Shown: in pieces, positions 25,336 through 34,133 of the stretch
Layout of the letters: every line of letters begins with the position of its first letter
How positions within the stretch are numbered: the stretch's first letter is position 1
Origin: Pseudomonas chlororaphis
GTDB lineage: Bacteria; Pseudomonadota; Gammaproteobacteria; Pseudomonadales; Pseudomonadaceae
Direction of reading: 5' to 3'
Length of the DNA: 64,000 bases
NCBI RefSeq assembly: GCF_003731765.1
Contig: NZ_MOAL01000004.1
Span: 2,108,001 to 2,172,000 of the forward strand
Position numbers and translations under genes: made by a program
The notes under the pieces: generated by a model
What the model was told of the DNA's origin: nothing
Seen by the model: the letters and a program-made list of their open reading frames with translations, nothing else
Databases searched by the model: none

Positions 25336-26961
25336 TCAGACCACGAACCGCGCGACCATGGCATTCAGGTTCACCGCCAGGCGCGACAGCTCATGGCTGG
25401 CGGCGCTGGTCTGGTTGGCACCGGCGGCCGACTGGGTGGCCAGGTCGCGGATGTTCACCAGGTTGCGATCCACCTCGCGGGACACCTGGGCCTGCTCTTC
25501 CGAAGCGCTGGCAATTACCAGGTTGCGCTCGTTGATGCGATGGATGGACTCGGTGATCTGTTCCAGGGCCACCCCGGCGGCACGGGCCATTTCCAGGGTG
25601 CTCTGGGTACGCTGATTGCTTTGCTGCATCGATTGCACCGCTTCGCCGGTGCCGTTCTGGATGCCGGCGACCATTTTTTCGATTTCCTGGGTCGATTGGG
25701 CAGTGCGATGGGCCAGGGCCCGAACCTCGTCCGCTACCACGGCAAAACCACGCCCGGCCTCGCCGGCCCGCGCCGCCTCGATCGCTGCGTTGAGGGCCAG
25801 CAGGTTGGTCTGTTCGGCGATGGCGCGGATCACGTCCAGCACCTTGCCGATGTCCCGCCCCTGAGTGGCCAGGCCTTCGATCATCAACGAGGTGTTTTGC
25901 ACGTCGTGGGTCATGGTCTGGATCGCGTCGACGGTATCGACCACCCGATCGCGGCCTTCACGGGCCGCCTGGGTGGACTGTTGGGACGCCTCTGAGGTGG
26001 ACACCGCGTTGCGCGCCACTTCTTCCACGGCCGCGGTCATCTCGTTGACGGCGGTGGCCGCCTGCTCGATTTCATTGTTCTGTTGTTGCAACCTGCGGGA
26101 GGCCTCTTCGGTCACGGCGCTGAGCTCTTCAGAGGCCGAAGCCAACTGGGTGGCCGAGCCGGCGATCTGCTCGATGGTGCTGCGCAAGCTGGCCTGCATC
26201 TCGGCCAGGGCCTTGAGCAAGCGGGTCGCTTCATCATTGCCGTCGACTTCAATGGTTTGCGTCAGGTTGCCACTGGCAATCGCCTGGGCCGCCACCAATG
26301 CCTTGTTCAGCGGCGTGACGATGCTGCGGGTCAGCATCAGGGCCAGCAACACCGTGAGCAGCGCGGCGATCACCACCACCACGATGATCCCGGTAATGGC
26401 GCTGTCGTAGTGCTGGCCGGCGGCATCGGACGCCTGCTTGGCCCCGGCGGTATTGAACGCCACCAGTTTGTTCAACTGTTCGCCCATTTTGTCCGTGCCG
26501 TCCTTGATCCGGGTGTTGATCAGGTTGCGCATCTCATCCAGCTTGTTCTGCCGCGACAGCTCCAGCATCTGGTTCTGCGCCTGCAGGTAGTCGCTCAAGG
26601 TCTGGGCAAACACGCTGTACAGCGCCGCCTCATCGGCACCGGCCGGCAACGCGGCGTAGCTCGCCTGGGCGATTTTCAGCTTGTCCACCAGGGCGCCGAT
26701 GCGCGCCTCGGCCTCTTGCAGGGCGGCGGGATCACGGTTGACCAGGACCCGGAACGAAAGAATGCGCATGCGCAGGACGTTCTCCGTCACATTGCCCAGA
26801 AAGCCCACACTGGGCAGTTGGTTGCTCTCCATATCCAGGGAAGCCTCACGAATCAGGCCCATGCGATTGACCGCGAACATGCCAAGGATGATCACCAACA
26901 GGGCGATGAAGGCAAAACCCAGGAAAGCGCGAGGTGCGATATTCATGTGACGTAGGGACAT
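25336..26961 (-). CDS. Methyl-accepting chemotaxis protein with four-helix-bundle sensor
   Basis: 541 residues. TM1 (~12-32) is followed by a periplasmic four-helix-bundle ligand domain (~35-185), TM2 (~190-212), HAMP and a cytoplasmic signalling domain. The kinase-binding tip reads RAIAEQTNLLALNAAIEAAR, then GRGFAVVADEVRALA. It senses a periplasmic ligand and controls CheA. The ATG at 26961 gives MSLRHMNIAPRAFLGF, a common Pseudomonas chemoreceptor N-terminus; an in-frame ATG at 26946 is the alternative. No CheB/CheR docking pentapeptide is visible at the C-terminus (…MVARFVV). The ligand is unknown. Confidence 0.92.
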   Translation of the reverse strand: MSLRHMNIAPRAFLGFAFIALLVIILGMFAVNRMGLIREASLDMESNQLPSVGFLGNVTENVLRMRILSFRVLVNRDPAALQEAEARIGALVDKLKIAQASYAALPAGADEAALYSVFAQTLSDYLQAQNQMLELSRQNKLDEMRNLINTRIKDGTDKMGEQLNKLVAFNTAGAKQASDAAGQHYDSAITGIIVVVVIAALLTVLLALMLTRSIVTPLNKALVAAQAIASGNLTQTIEVDGNDEATRLLKALAEMQASLRSTIEQIAGSATQLASASEELSAVTEEASRRLQQQNNEIEQAATAVNEMTAAVEEVARNAVSTSEASQQSTQAAREGRDRVVDTVDAIQTMTHDVQNTSLMIEGLATQGRDIGKVLDVIRAIAEQTNLLALNAAIEAARAGEAGRGFAVVADEVRALAHRTAQSTQEIEKMVAGIQNGTGEAVQSMQQSNQRTQSTLEMARAAGVALEQITESIHRINERNLVIASASEEQAQVSREVDRNLVNIRDLATQSAAGANQTSAASHELSRLAVNLNAMVARFVV

Positions 26962-27273
26962 AGGATGACTCTCGACAATGGAGGGACTGCGAGCATCCAT
27001 GCAGTAGGCTCTGTCGCCCAACAGCACAGGGTCCGACAGCTGGGCACCACCGTTGTTATTGATCTGTGGGCCTATCCGAGGTATCGGCCGAAGTTGAGCT
27101 TTTATGTGGCTGTTTATGAAATATATTTTTACCGACGACACCTGTCTCAGCCTTGAAACACGTGGCCTCCGGCTGAATCGTTAAAGCTGGAACGGGCGTT
27201 CTGCATTGACGGCAGGCAAACGCCCTTTGCCCAGGTTTTAGTACGGCATGGGGCCATCATCCCGACAGGGTTT

Positions 27274-28194
27274 TCACGGCTGGGGGGGCACCACCTCAAT
27301 CTGCCCCTGGCGCGTCCGGTACTCGCCGGGGGTGATCTTCGCGTAGCGCAAGAAGAAGCGGCTGAAATACGCCGGGTCCTTGAAGCCCAGGCGGTAGCAG
27401 ATTTCGTTTACCGAACTGCCAGTGAACAGCAGCAGACGCTTGGCCTCTTGCATCAACCGTTCGTACACCAGGCGCTTGGACGGCAGATCGGCGATGCGCC
27501 GGCAGACGTCGTTGAGCCGCGCCTCGGTGACGCCGATCTGCGCCGCATAGCGGGTCAGCGGCCAGTGCTCCAGGTACTGGGCTTCGATCAGTTCATTGAA
27601 ACGGTGGAAAATCTGCAGGTCTTCGTGCCGCGCCGGGCGGGCCTCCAGGGAATTGGCCGACAGCCTGAGCAGGCTGATGACGATCAAGCGCGTCAAGGCT
27701 TCCAGGGCCGGCTCTCGCCCGGGCTCGCGGCCGGAGAACTCGCGCTGCAATTCACTGAACAGCCGCTCCAGGCGTTGCACCTCTGCTTCGAATTCCGTGC
27801 CCAGGCGCGCCAAGGCGACACAGGCCGGCGGCACCACCGGGCCCGGCGCCAACCTGGGGTCGGCTTCGATCAGTTCCCAGACCAGTTGCTGACGCACGGT
27901 GAGCACGTGACCTTCGCTGTCGGCTTCGGTGACAAAGGAATGGGGAATGGTCGGCGGCGTGAGGAAAAACATCGGTCCCGACTCCAGATATTGCTGGTCG
28001 TCGAGGTACACCCGCACCGCCCCGCTCTGCACGTAGTGCACCTGGAAAAACCGGTCATGGCGATGCACCGGCATGTTGCGCCCGAAGAACCCGGCCAGGT
28101 TGCTGAGCTTGTCGTAATGCACCTGGGAGTCTGCGTAACGCTGGTCGTAGACCTGACCGATATTGATATTGGGGATCGGCTGGCGATCACTCAT
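27274..28194 (-). CDS. hpaA: 4-hydroxyphenylacetate catabolism regulator HpaA (AraC family)
   Basis: 306 residues. It starts with the HpaA-like segment MSDRQPIPNINIGQVYDQRY, followed by a cupin sensor (MPVHRHDRFFQVHYVQ) and a C-terminal AraC DNA-binding domain (EICYRLGFKDPAYFSRFFLR). HpaA activates hpa genes in response to 4-hydroxyphenylacetate or related aromatics. It is divergent from hpaG1, with an AT-rich control region of ~195 bases between them. In E. coli its main target is hpaBC, which is not in this window. Confidence 0.9.
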   Translation of the reverse strand: MSDRQPIPNINIGQVYDQRYADSQVHYDKLSNLAGFFGRNMPVHRHDRFFQVHYVQSGAVRVYLDDQQYLESGPMFFLTPPTIPHSFVTEADSEGHVLTVRQQLVWELIEADPRLAPGPVVPPACVALARLGTEFEAEVQRLERLFSELQREFSGREPGREPALEALTRLIVISLLRLSANSLEARPARHEDLQIFHRFNELIEAQYLEHWPLTRYAAQIGVTEARLNDVCRRIADLPSKRLVYERLMQEAKRLLLFTGSSVNEICYRLGFKDPAYFSRFFLRYAKITPGEYRTRQGQIEVVPPQP

Positions 28195-28302
28195 GGCAGC
28201 GTTCTCTTTTTATTTTCAAGCCCTTGGGGCCGTCCCATCCTGCGTGATCCGCCGCGTGTAAACCAGCCCGCAAATGAACACAGGGCTTCAGCCCTTGACG
28301 AT

Positions 28303-28338
28303 CGTTAACATATTAAATATAACGTTAACACATTAACG
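28303..28338. promoter_or_regulatory. AT-rich operator cluster between hpaA and hpaG1
   Basis: Three TTAA-centred elements lie in 36 bases: CGTTAACATATTAAA, ACGTTAAC and TTAACACATTAACG. Both GTTAAC hexamers are palindromic. CGTTAACACATTAACG has perfect 6-base arms, as expected for a MarR-type dimer site (HpaR). The word TTAACACATT (28325-28334) recurs in the hpaR promoter. Confidence 0.6.
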
Positions 28339-28390
28339 AATTCACCTCGCGGCCAACCCCCTGTTCCGCGATGCAGAGGAGATAACAACA

Positions 28391-29050
28391 ATGAGCCGTG
28401 CACTGCATGACGTCGCCACCGGCACCCTGTTCGGCGTGGCCCTGAACTATCAGGGGCTGTTGCAGCAGCACCTGCAAAGCTTCACTCAGCCGCCGTACCA
28501 GAAGCCCCCGGTGAAACCGGTGCTGTTTATCAAGACCCCCAACACCCGCAACCGGCATGACGCGCCCGTGGTCTACCCGAACGGCGTCGAACGCCTGCAG
28601 CCGGGCCCGGCGCTGGGGGTGGTGATCGGCAAGGACGCCAGCCGCGTGAGCCTGGAAAACGCCATGCAGTACGTGGCCGGCTACACCATCGTCAACGAAT
28701 TCAGCCTGCCTGAAGACAGCTACTACCGACCCGCCGTCAAGGCCAAGTGCCGGGACGGTTTCTGCGCCCTGGGCCCGACCCTGGTGCCTGCCAACGAGGT
28801 GGCCGACCCACACGCCCTGGACCTTGAGTTGTTCGTCAACGGCGAACGGGTGCAACACAACAGCACCGCGAACCTGGTGCGCAGCATCCCGCAATTGATT
28901 GTCGAGCTCAGCGAGTTCATGACCCTGCATGCCGGCGACGTGCTGATCACCGGGACCCCGGAAGGTCGCGTGGATGTGCGCCCCGGCGACCGCGTCGAAG
29001 TGCAGATCAGCGGCCTGGGTCGCCTCGCCAACTCCATCGTTGCTGAATAA
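28391..29050 (+). CDS. hpaG1: HPA degradation isomerase/decarboxylase, N-terminal subunit
   Basis: 219 residues of the fumarylacetoacetase (FAH) superfamily. E. coli HpaG is one fused protein of ~430 residues; here its two halves are separate adjacent genes. The metal-binding acidic triad and the motif FMTLHAGDVLITGTPEGR are present. Together with HpaG2 it decarboxylates 5-oxopent-3-ene-1,2,5-tricarboxylate and isomerises the product in the homoprotocatechuate meta-pathway. It is the first gene of the operon, behind the HpaR/HpaA control region. Confidence 0.9.
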   Translation: MSRALHDVATGTLFGVALNYQGLLQQHLQSFTQPPYQKPPVKPVLFIKTPNTRNRHDAPVVYPNGVERLQPGPALGVVIGKDASRVSLENAMQYVAGYTIVNEFSLPEDSYYRPAVKAKCRDGFCALGPTLVPANEVADPHALDLELFVNGERVQHNSTANLVRSIPQLIVELSEFMTLHAGDVLITGTPEGRVDVRPGDRVEVQISGLGRLANSIVAE

Positions 29051-29059
29051 GGAATCGAC

Positions 29060-29830
29060 ATGAAACACGCCCGTATCCGTTTTCAAGGTCAGGTCCACGA
29101 GGTGTCGGTCAACGAGCACAACGCCGTGACCCTGGCCGATGGCCGCACCCTCACCGAAGACCAGGTGCAATGGCTGCCGCCAGCCACCGGCAGCATGTTC
29201 GCCCTGGGCCTGAACTACGCCGACCACGCCGCCGAGCTGGCCTTCACGCCGCCGACCGAGCCCTTGGCCTTTATCAAGTCCCCCGGCACTTACACCGGCC
29301 ATCACCAAGTGACCTGGCGCCCGGACAACGTCGCCTACATGCACTACGAGTGCGAACTGGTGGCGGTGATCGGCAAGACCGCACGCAACGTCAAACGCGA
29401 GGATGCCCTGGAGTACCTGGCCGGCTACACGCTGTGCAACGACTACGCAATCCGCGACTACCTGGAAAACTACTACCGGCCCAACCTACGGGTGAAGAAC
29501 CGCGATGCCACGACCCCGGTCGGGCCGTGGATCGTCGACGTCGCCGATGTGCCGGACCCCGGCAACCTGACGCTGCGCACCTGGGTCAACGGTGAGCTGC
29601 GCCAGGAAGGCAGCACCCGGGACATGATTTTCGACATCCCCTACCTGATCGAATACCTGTCCAGTTTCATGACCCTGCAACCCGGCGACATGATCGCCAC
29701 CGGCACACCGGAAGGCTTGGCCGATGTGGTTCCGGGGGATGAAGTGGTGGTGGAAGTGGAAGGCGTGGGTCGCTTGGTTAACCGAATTGTCAGCGAAGCG
29801 GAGTTCTTCTCCGCCCGGAAAGAGGCTTGA
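29060..29830 (+). CDS. hpaG2: HPA degradation isomerase/decarboxylase, C-terminal subunit
   Basis: 256 residues, also FAH superfamily, with ALGLNYADHAAELAF, the metal site MHYECELVAVIGKTARNV and MTLQPGDMIATGTPEGLADV. It is the partner of HpaG1 and is encoded 9 bases after it. The stop codon (29828-29830) is just 5 bases before the ATG of hpaE, so translation of the two is probably coupled. Confidence 0.92.
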   Translation: MKHARIRFQGQVHEVSVNEHNAVTLADGRTLTEDQVQWLPPATGSMFALGLNYADHAAELAFTPPTEPLAFIKSPGTYTGHHQVTWRPDNVAYMHYECELVAVIGKTARNVKREDALEYLAGYTLCNDYAIRDYLENYYRPNLRVKNRDATTPVGPWIVDVADVPDPGNLTLRTWVNGELRQEGSTRDMIFDIPYLIEYLSSFMTLQPGDMIATGTPEGLADVVPGDEVVVEVEGVGRLVNRIVSEAEFFSARKEA

Positions 29831-29835
29831 GCAGC

Positions 29836-31296
29836 ATGATCAAACATTGGATCAACGGCCGTGAGGTCGAAAGCAAAGACGTCTTCACCAACTACAACCC
29901 CGCCACTGGCGAGGCCATCGGTGAAGTGGCCAGCGGCGGCGCCGAAGAAATCGCCCTGGCCGTGGCGGCGGCCAAGGAGGCCTTTCCGAAATGGGCCAAC
30001 ACACCGGCCAAGGAGCGTGCGCGGCTGATGCGCAAGCTCGGCGAACTGATCGAGCAGAACGTGCCGAACCTGGCCGAACTGGAAACCCTGGACACCGGTT
30101 TGCCGATCCACCAGACCAAGAACGTGCTGATCCCCCGGGCCTCGCATAACTTCGACTTCTTCGCCGAGGTCTGCACCCGCATGGACGGCCACAGCTACCC
30201 GGTGGACGATCAGATGCTCAACTACACCCTGTACCAGCCGGTGGGCGTCTGTGCCCTGGTGTCACCGTGGAACGTGCCGTTCATGACCGCCACCTGGAAG
30301 ACCGCGCCGTGCCTGGCCCTGGGCAACACCGCCGTGTTGAAGATGAGCGAACTGTCGCCGCTGACCGCCAATGAACTGGGGCGCCTGGCCGTGGAAGCGG
30401 GCATTCCGGCCGGGGTGCTGAACATCGTCCAAGGCTACGGCGCCACCGCTGGCGACGCCCTGGTGCGCCACCCGGATGTGCGGGCGATTTCCTTCACCGG
30501 CGGCACCGCCACCGGCAAGAAAATCATGCAGACCGCGGGCCTGAAGAAGTACTCCATGGAACTGGGCGGCAAGTCGCCGGTGCTGGTCTTCGAGGACGCC
30601 GACCTGGAACGGGCCCTGGACGCCGCGCTGTTCACCATCTTTTCCCTGAACGGCGAACGCTGCACCGCCGGCAGCCGGATTTTCATCCAGGAAAGCGTCT
30701 ACCCGCAGTTCGTCAAGGAATTCGCCGCCCGCGCCAAGCGGCTGATTGTCGGTGACCCCACGGACCTGAAAACCCAAGTCGGCTCGATGATTACCCAGGC
30801 CCACTACGACAAGGTCACTGGCTATATCAAGATCGGTATCGAAGAAGGCGCCACCCTGCTCGCTGGTGGCCTGGAACGCCCGGCCAACTTGCCGGCGCAC
30901 CTGAGCAAGGGTCAGTTCATCCAACCCACGGTGTTCGCCGATGTGAACAACAAAATGCGCATCGCCCAGGAGGAAATCTTCGGCCCAGTGGTCTGCCTGA
31001 TTCCGTTCAAGGACGAAGCCGAGGCCCTGCAACTGGCCAACGACACCGAGTACGGCCTGGCGTCCTACATCTGGACCCAGGACATCGGCAAGGCCCATCG
31101 CCTGGCCCGTGGCATCGAAGCCGGCATGGTGTTTATCAACAGCCAGAACGTGCGCGACCTGCGCCAGCCCTTCGGCGGGGTCAAGGGCTCGGGCACCGGC
31201 CGTGAAGGCGGCGAATACAGCTTCGAGGTGTTTGCCGAGATCAAGAACGTCTGCCTTTCCATGGGCAGCCACCACATCCCGCGCTGGGGCGTGTAA
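29836..31296 (+). CDS. hpaE: 5-carboxymethyl-2-hydroxymuconate semialdehyde dehydrogenase
   Basis: 486 residues of the aldehyde dehydrogenase family. The conserved glutamate lies in MELGGKSPVLVFEDADL and the catalytic cysteine in LNGERCTAGSRIF (near residue 278). NAD binding is marked by SFTGGTATGK. It oxidises the ring-cleavage product CHMS to 5-carboxymethyl-2-hydroxymuconate, the step after HpaD. The ATG at 29836 (MIKHWINGREVES) was chosen; a TTG three codons upstream overlaps the hpaG2 stop. Confidence 0.93.
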   Translation: MIKHWINGREVESKDVFTNYNPATGEAIGEVASGGAEEIALAVAAAKEAFPKWANTPAKERARLMRKLGELIEQNVPNLAELETLDTGLPIHQTKNVLIPRASHNFDFFAEVCTRMDGHSYPVDDQMLNYTLYQPVGVCALVSPWNVPFMTATWKTAPCLALGNTAVLKMSELSPLTANELGRLAVEAGIPAGVLNIVQGYGATAGDALVRHPDVRAISFTGGTATGKKIMQTAGLKKYSMELGGKSPVLVFEDADLERALDAALFTIFSLNGERCTAGSRIFIQESVYPQFVKEFAARAKRLIVGDPTDLKTQVGSMITQAHYDKVTGYIKIGIEEGATLLAGGLERPANLPAHLSKGQFIQPTVFADVNNKMRIAQEEIFGPVVCLIPFKDEAEALQLANDTEYGLASYIWTQDIGKAHRLARGIEAGMVFINSQNVRDLRQPFGGVKGSGTGREGGEYSFEVFAEIKNVCLSMGSHHIPRWGV

Positions 31297-31350
31297 GGTC
31301 TGTAACCGTCCCGGATCACGCCAACAATAAGATGTTTCAGGAGAAGCACC

Positions 31351-32208
31351 ATGGGCGAAGTCGTCATGGCCGCCAAGGTCTGCCACGTTCCATCGATGTA
31401 CCTGTCCGAACTGCCGGGCAAACACCACGGCTGCCGCGCTGCAGCCATTGCCGGGCACAAGGAGATTGCCCGCCGCGCCCGGGCGCTGGGGGCCGACACC
31501 GCGGTGGTGTTCGATGTGCACTGGCTGGTCAACAGCGGTTACCACATCAACTGCGGTGAAGCCTTCAATGGCACCTACACCAGCAACGAGCTGCCGCACT
31601 TCATCAAGAACATGACCTACGACTATCAAGGCTGCCCGGAGCTGGGCGAGTTGATTGCCGCCGAGGCCAATGCCGCCGATGTGCGCACCCTGGCCCACAA
31701 CATCCCCAGCCTGGAGCTGGAATACGGAACCCTGGTGCCCATGCGCTACATGCACATGGACGTGCCGCCGGAGGAGCACTTCAAGGTGATTTCGATCGCC
31801 GCCTGGTGCGCCTGGCATCGCCTGGAAGACAGCTTCACCTTTGGTGCCGCCGTCCGCAGGGCCATCGAAAAGAGCGATCGCAAGGTCCTGGTGCTGGCGT
31901 CCGGCTCCCTGTCCCATCGCTTCTCCGATGACCGCCTGGCCGAAGCCAACATCCATAACTGGACCCGGGAATTCGACAAGCAGATGGACCTGCGGGTGGT
32001 GGAGCTGTGGCAGCAAGGCCGCTTCCGCGAGTTCTGCGCCATGCTGCCGGACTACGCCGAGCACTGTTACGGCGAAGGCAAGATGCATGACACAGCCATG
32101 CTCCTGGGGCTGCTGGGCGGGCCGGACTACAACCGACCGGCCGAGATCATCACCCCGCCGTTCGGCAGCTCGGGCACCGGCCAGATTAATGCGGTCTTTG
32201 AGCTTTGA
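31351..32208 (+). CDS. hpaD: 3,4-dihydroxyphenylacetate 2,3-dioxygenase
   Basis: 285 residues of the class III (LigB-type) extradiol dioxygenases, with the iron-site segments KVCHVPSMYLSELPGKHHG, VVFDVHWLVNSGYHINC and VLASGSLSHRFSDDRLAE. It cleaves homoprotocatechuate at the meta position to CHMS. It has a good ribosome-binding site (CAGGAG) 10 bases upstream. A 120-bp repeat-like element separates it from hpaF. Confidence 0.93.
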   Translation: MGEVVMAAKVCHVPSMYLSELPGKHHGCRAAAIAGHKEIARRARALGADTAVVFDVHWLVNSGYHINCGEAFNGTYTSNELPHFIKNMTYDYQGCPELGELIAAEANAADVRTLAHNIPSLELEYGTLVPMRYMHMDVPPEEHFKVISIAAWCAWHRLEDSFTFGAAVRRAIEKSDRKVLVLASGSLSHRFSDDRLAEANIHNWTREFDKQMDLRVVELWQQGRFREFCAMLPDYAEHCYGEGKMHDTAMLLGLLGGPDYNRPAEIITPPFGSSGTGQINAVFEL

Positions 32209-32218
32209 AGGCAGTGGT

Positions 32219-32338
32219 GAACGGCAAGCTGTGAGCCGCAAGCTGCAAGCTGAAAGCACTTAACAACGTCAATTGAACCTGCGAGGCGCGGGCTACCAGC
32301 GCAAGAGCACTGCTCTTGCCGCTTGTAGCTTGCCGCTC
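32219..32338. repeat. MITE-like element with 24-bp terminal inverted repeats
   Basis: The left end (32219-32242, GAACGGCAAGCTGTG…) and the reverse complement of the right end (32315-32338, GAGCGGCAAGCTACA…) agree at 19 of 24 positions. A perfect internal hairpin, GCAAGAGCA-C-TGCTCTTGC, sits at 32301-32319. It occupies nearly the entire hpaD-hpaF gap and contains no reading frame of note. The words AAGCTGCAAGCTG / CTTGTAGCTTG recur in the repeat blocks at 9598 and 10563. Confidence 0.65.
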
Positions 32339-32362
32339 CCCCCTGCGCCAAAGGAGCCCCCC

Positions 32363-32752
32363 ATGCCCCATTTCATCGCTGAATACACCGACAACATCGA
32401 GGCCGAAGCCGATCTGCCCGGGCTCTTCGTCAAGGTCCATGACTGCCTGGGCGCCAGTGGCGTGTTCCCCCTGGGCGGTATTCGCAGCCGGGGCCAGCGC
32501 CTGGATACCTGGCGCATGGCCGACGGCAAGCATGACTACGCCTTTGTCCACATGCGCCTGCAAGTGGGCGCCGGACGGGACCTGGCCACGCGACGCCAGG
32601 TCGCCGAGGCGCTGTTCGAGGTGATCAAGGCGCACTTTGCCGAGCTGCAGGCCCGACGCCTGCTGGCCTTGTCATTCGAGATGACCGAGCTGGATGCCGA
32701 GCTCAACTTCAAACACAACAACGTGCATGCGTTTTTAAGCGGACAGGCCTGA
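32363..32752 (+). CDS. hpaF: 5-carboxymethyl-2-hydroxymuconate delta-isomerase
   Basis: 129 residues of the CHMI/tautomerase-like family. The catalytic N-terminal proline follows the initiator Met (MPHFIAEYTDNIE), and the C-terminus has FEMTELDAELNFKHNNVHAF. It moves the double bond of 5-carboxymethyl-2-hydroxymuconate before decarboxylation by HpaG. A strong AAGGAG at 32351-32356 fixes the ATG at 32363. A REP copy overlaps its stop codon. Confidence 0.92.
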   Translation: MPHFIAEYTDNIEAEADLPGLFVKVHDCLGASGVFPLGGIRSRGQRLDTWRMADGKHDYAFVHMRLQVGAGRDLATRRQVAEALFEVIKAHFAELQARRLLALSFEMTELDAELNFKHNNVHAFLSGQA

Positions 32753-32775
32753 TCGCCGGCAAGCCGGCATCTACA
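32752..32775. repeat. Single REP between hpaF and hpaX
   Basis: ATCGCCGGCAAGCCGGC followed by ATCTAC is a solitary REP with the GCCGGC palindrome, beginning at the hpaF stop. It could form a hairpin in the operon mRNA. Confidence 0.7.
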
Positions 32776-32823
32776 AGGCGGTGTTCCGCTGGTACCCACA
32801 ACAACAATAACGAGGTCATTGAC

Positions 32824-34131
32824 ATGTCCCATCCAGCCATCGCCGAAGCACCGGTCGCCGAGGTCAACGACACCTATCGCACCATCACTTGGCGTCTGAT
32901 GCCGCTGCTGTTCACCTGCTACATTTTTGCCCACCTGGACCGGATCAATATCGGCTTCGCCAAGCTGCAGATGACCCAGGACCTGGGCTTCAGTGACAGC
33001 GTCTACGGCCTGGGCGCCGGGCTGTTTTTCATTGCCTATGCGCTGTTCGGCGTGCCCAGCAACCTGGCCCTGGACAGGGTCGGCCCGCGCCGCTGGATCG
33101 CCACCCTGATGGTCACCTGGGGCCTGTTGTCCAGCGCCCTGCTGCTGGTGGACAACGCGGCGGGCTTCTACACCTTGCGCTTTCTCCTGGGGGTGGCCGA
33201 AGCCGGCTTCTTCCCCGGCATCCTGGTGCTGCTCAACCGCTGGTTCCCGGCAGGTCGGCGGGGCCAGGTCACGGCGCTGTTCGCCATTGCCGTGCCCATG
33301 GCCGGGGTGGTGGGCGGGCCGTTGTCGGGCTGGATCCTTGAAGGTTTTCACGACCTCGGCGGCCTGCGCGGCTGGCAGTGGATGTTCCTGATCGAAGGCC
33401 TGCCCGTGGTACTGCTCGGGCTGGTGGTGCTCAGGGTCCTGCCGGAAAGCCTGGAGCAGGTGGACTGGCTGAGCGACGCGCAAAAAGCCCAGGTGCAGGC
33501 AGCGCTGGCCCGCGAGGAACAACACAAATCCATCAGCCGCTTCAGCGACCTGCTGGGCAACCGGCACATCTGGCTGCTGGTGAGCATCTACTGCGCGGTG
33601 ATGCTGGCGGTGAACACCATTGCCTTCTGGATGCCGACCCTGATCCACCACGCCGGCATCGGCCGCGACAGCAGCGTGGGCATGCTCAGCGCCCTGCCTT
33701 ACCTGGCAGGCTGCCTGTTCATGATCGGCATCGGCCGCTCTTCCGACCGCCAGCGCGAACGCCGCTGGCACCTGGGCGTGCCGCTGTTGATGGCCAGCGC
33801 CGGGCTGATCATCACCGGGCTGGCCCCGGAAAACCCTTGGCAGGTGATGTTCGGCTTGCTGATGGCGGGCATGGGCGCCAGTGCCGCATTGCCGATGTTC
33901 TGGCAACTGCCACCGGCGTTCCTGGCCAGCAATACCCAGGCGGCGGGCATCGGCCTGATCAGTTCCCTGGGCAGCATCGCCTCGTTCCTCGCCCCTTACC
34001 TGATCGGCGTGGTGCGTGACGCCACCCAGAGCGCCAGCCTGGCGCTGTATGCCCTGGCCCTGCTGATCGCCGTCGGCGCCTGGCTGGTGCTGCGGGTGCC
34101 GGCCCATATCGTCAATCCACGAGAGAAATAA
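32824..34131 (+). CDS. hpaX: 4-hydroxyphenylacetate permease (MFS, ACS family)
   Basis: 435 residues with about 12 membrane segments. The anion:cation symporter family signature FAHLDRINIGFAKLQM is near residue 37, with FFIAYALFGVPSNLALDRVGPRRWIA after it. It imports 4-hydroxyphenylacetate or homoprotocatechuate by symport. Two bases separate its stop from the hpaH ATG. It is related to the MFS permease at 38503-39816, but they are separate genes. Confidence 0.9.
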   Translation: MSHPAIAEAPVAEVNDTYRTITWRLMPLLFTCYIFAHLDRINIGFAKLQMTQDLGFSDSVYGLGAGLFFIAYALFGVPSNLALDRVGPRRWIATLMVTWGLLSSALLLVDNAAGFYTLRFLLGVAEAGFFPGILVLLNRWFPAGRRGQVTALFAIAVPMAGVVGGPLSGWILEGFHDLGGLRGWQWMFLIEGLPVVLLGLVVLRVLPESLEQVDWLSDAQKAQVQAALAREEQHKSISRFSDLLGNRHIWLLVSIYCAVMLAVNTIAFWMPTLIHHAGIGRDSSVGMLSALPYLAGCLFMIGIGRSSDRQRERRWHLGVPLLMASAGLIITGLAPENPWQVMFGLLMAGMGASAALPMFWQLPPAFLASNTQAAGIGLISSLGSIASFLAPYLIGVVRDATQSASLALYALALLIAVGAWLVLRVPAHIVNPREK

Positions 34132-34133
34132 CC

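Noticed and set aside
27180..27240. GGGCGTT…AACGCCC pair behind hpaA considered as a terminator
   Set aside because: The stem is only 7 bp with a loop of more than 15 bases and lacks a T-run; too weak to list.
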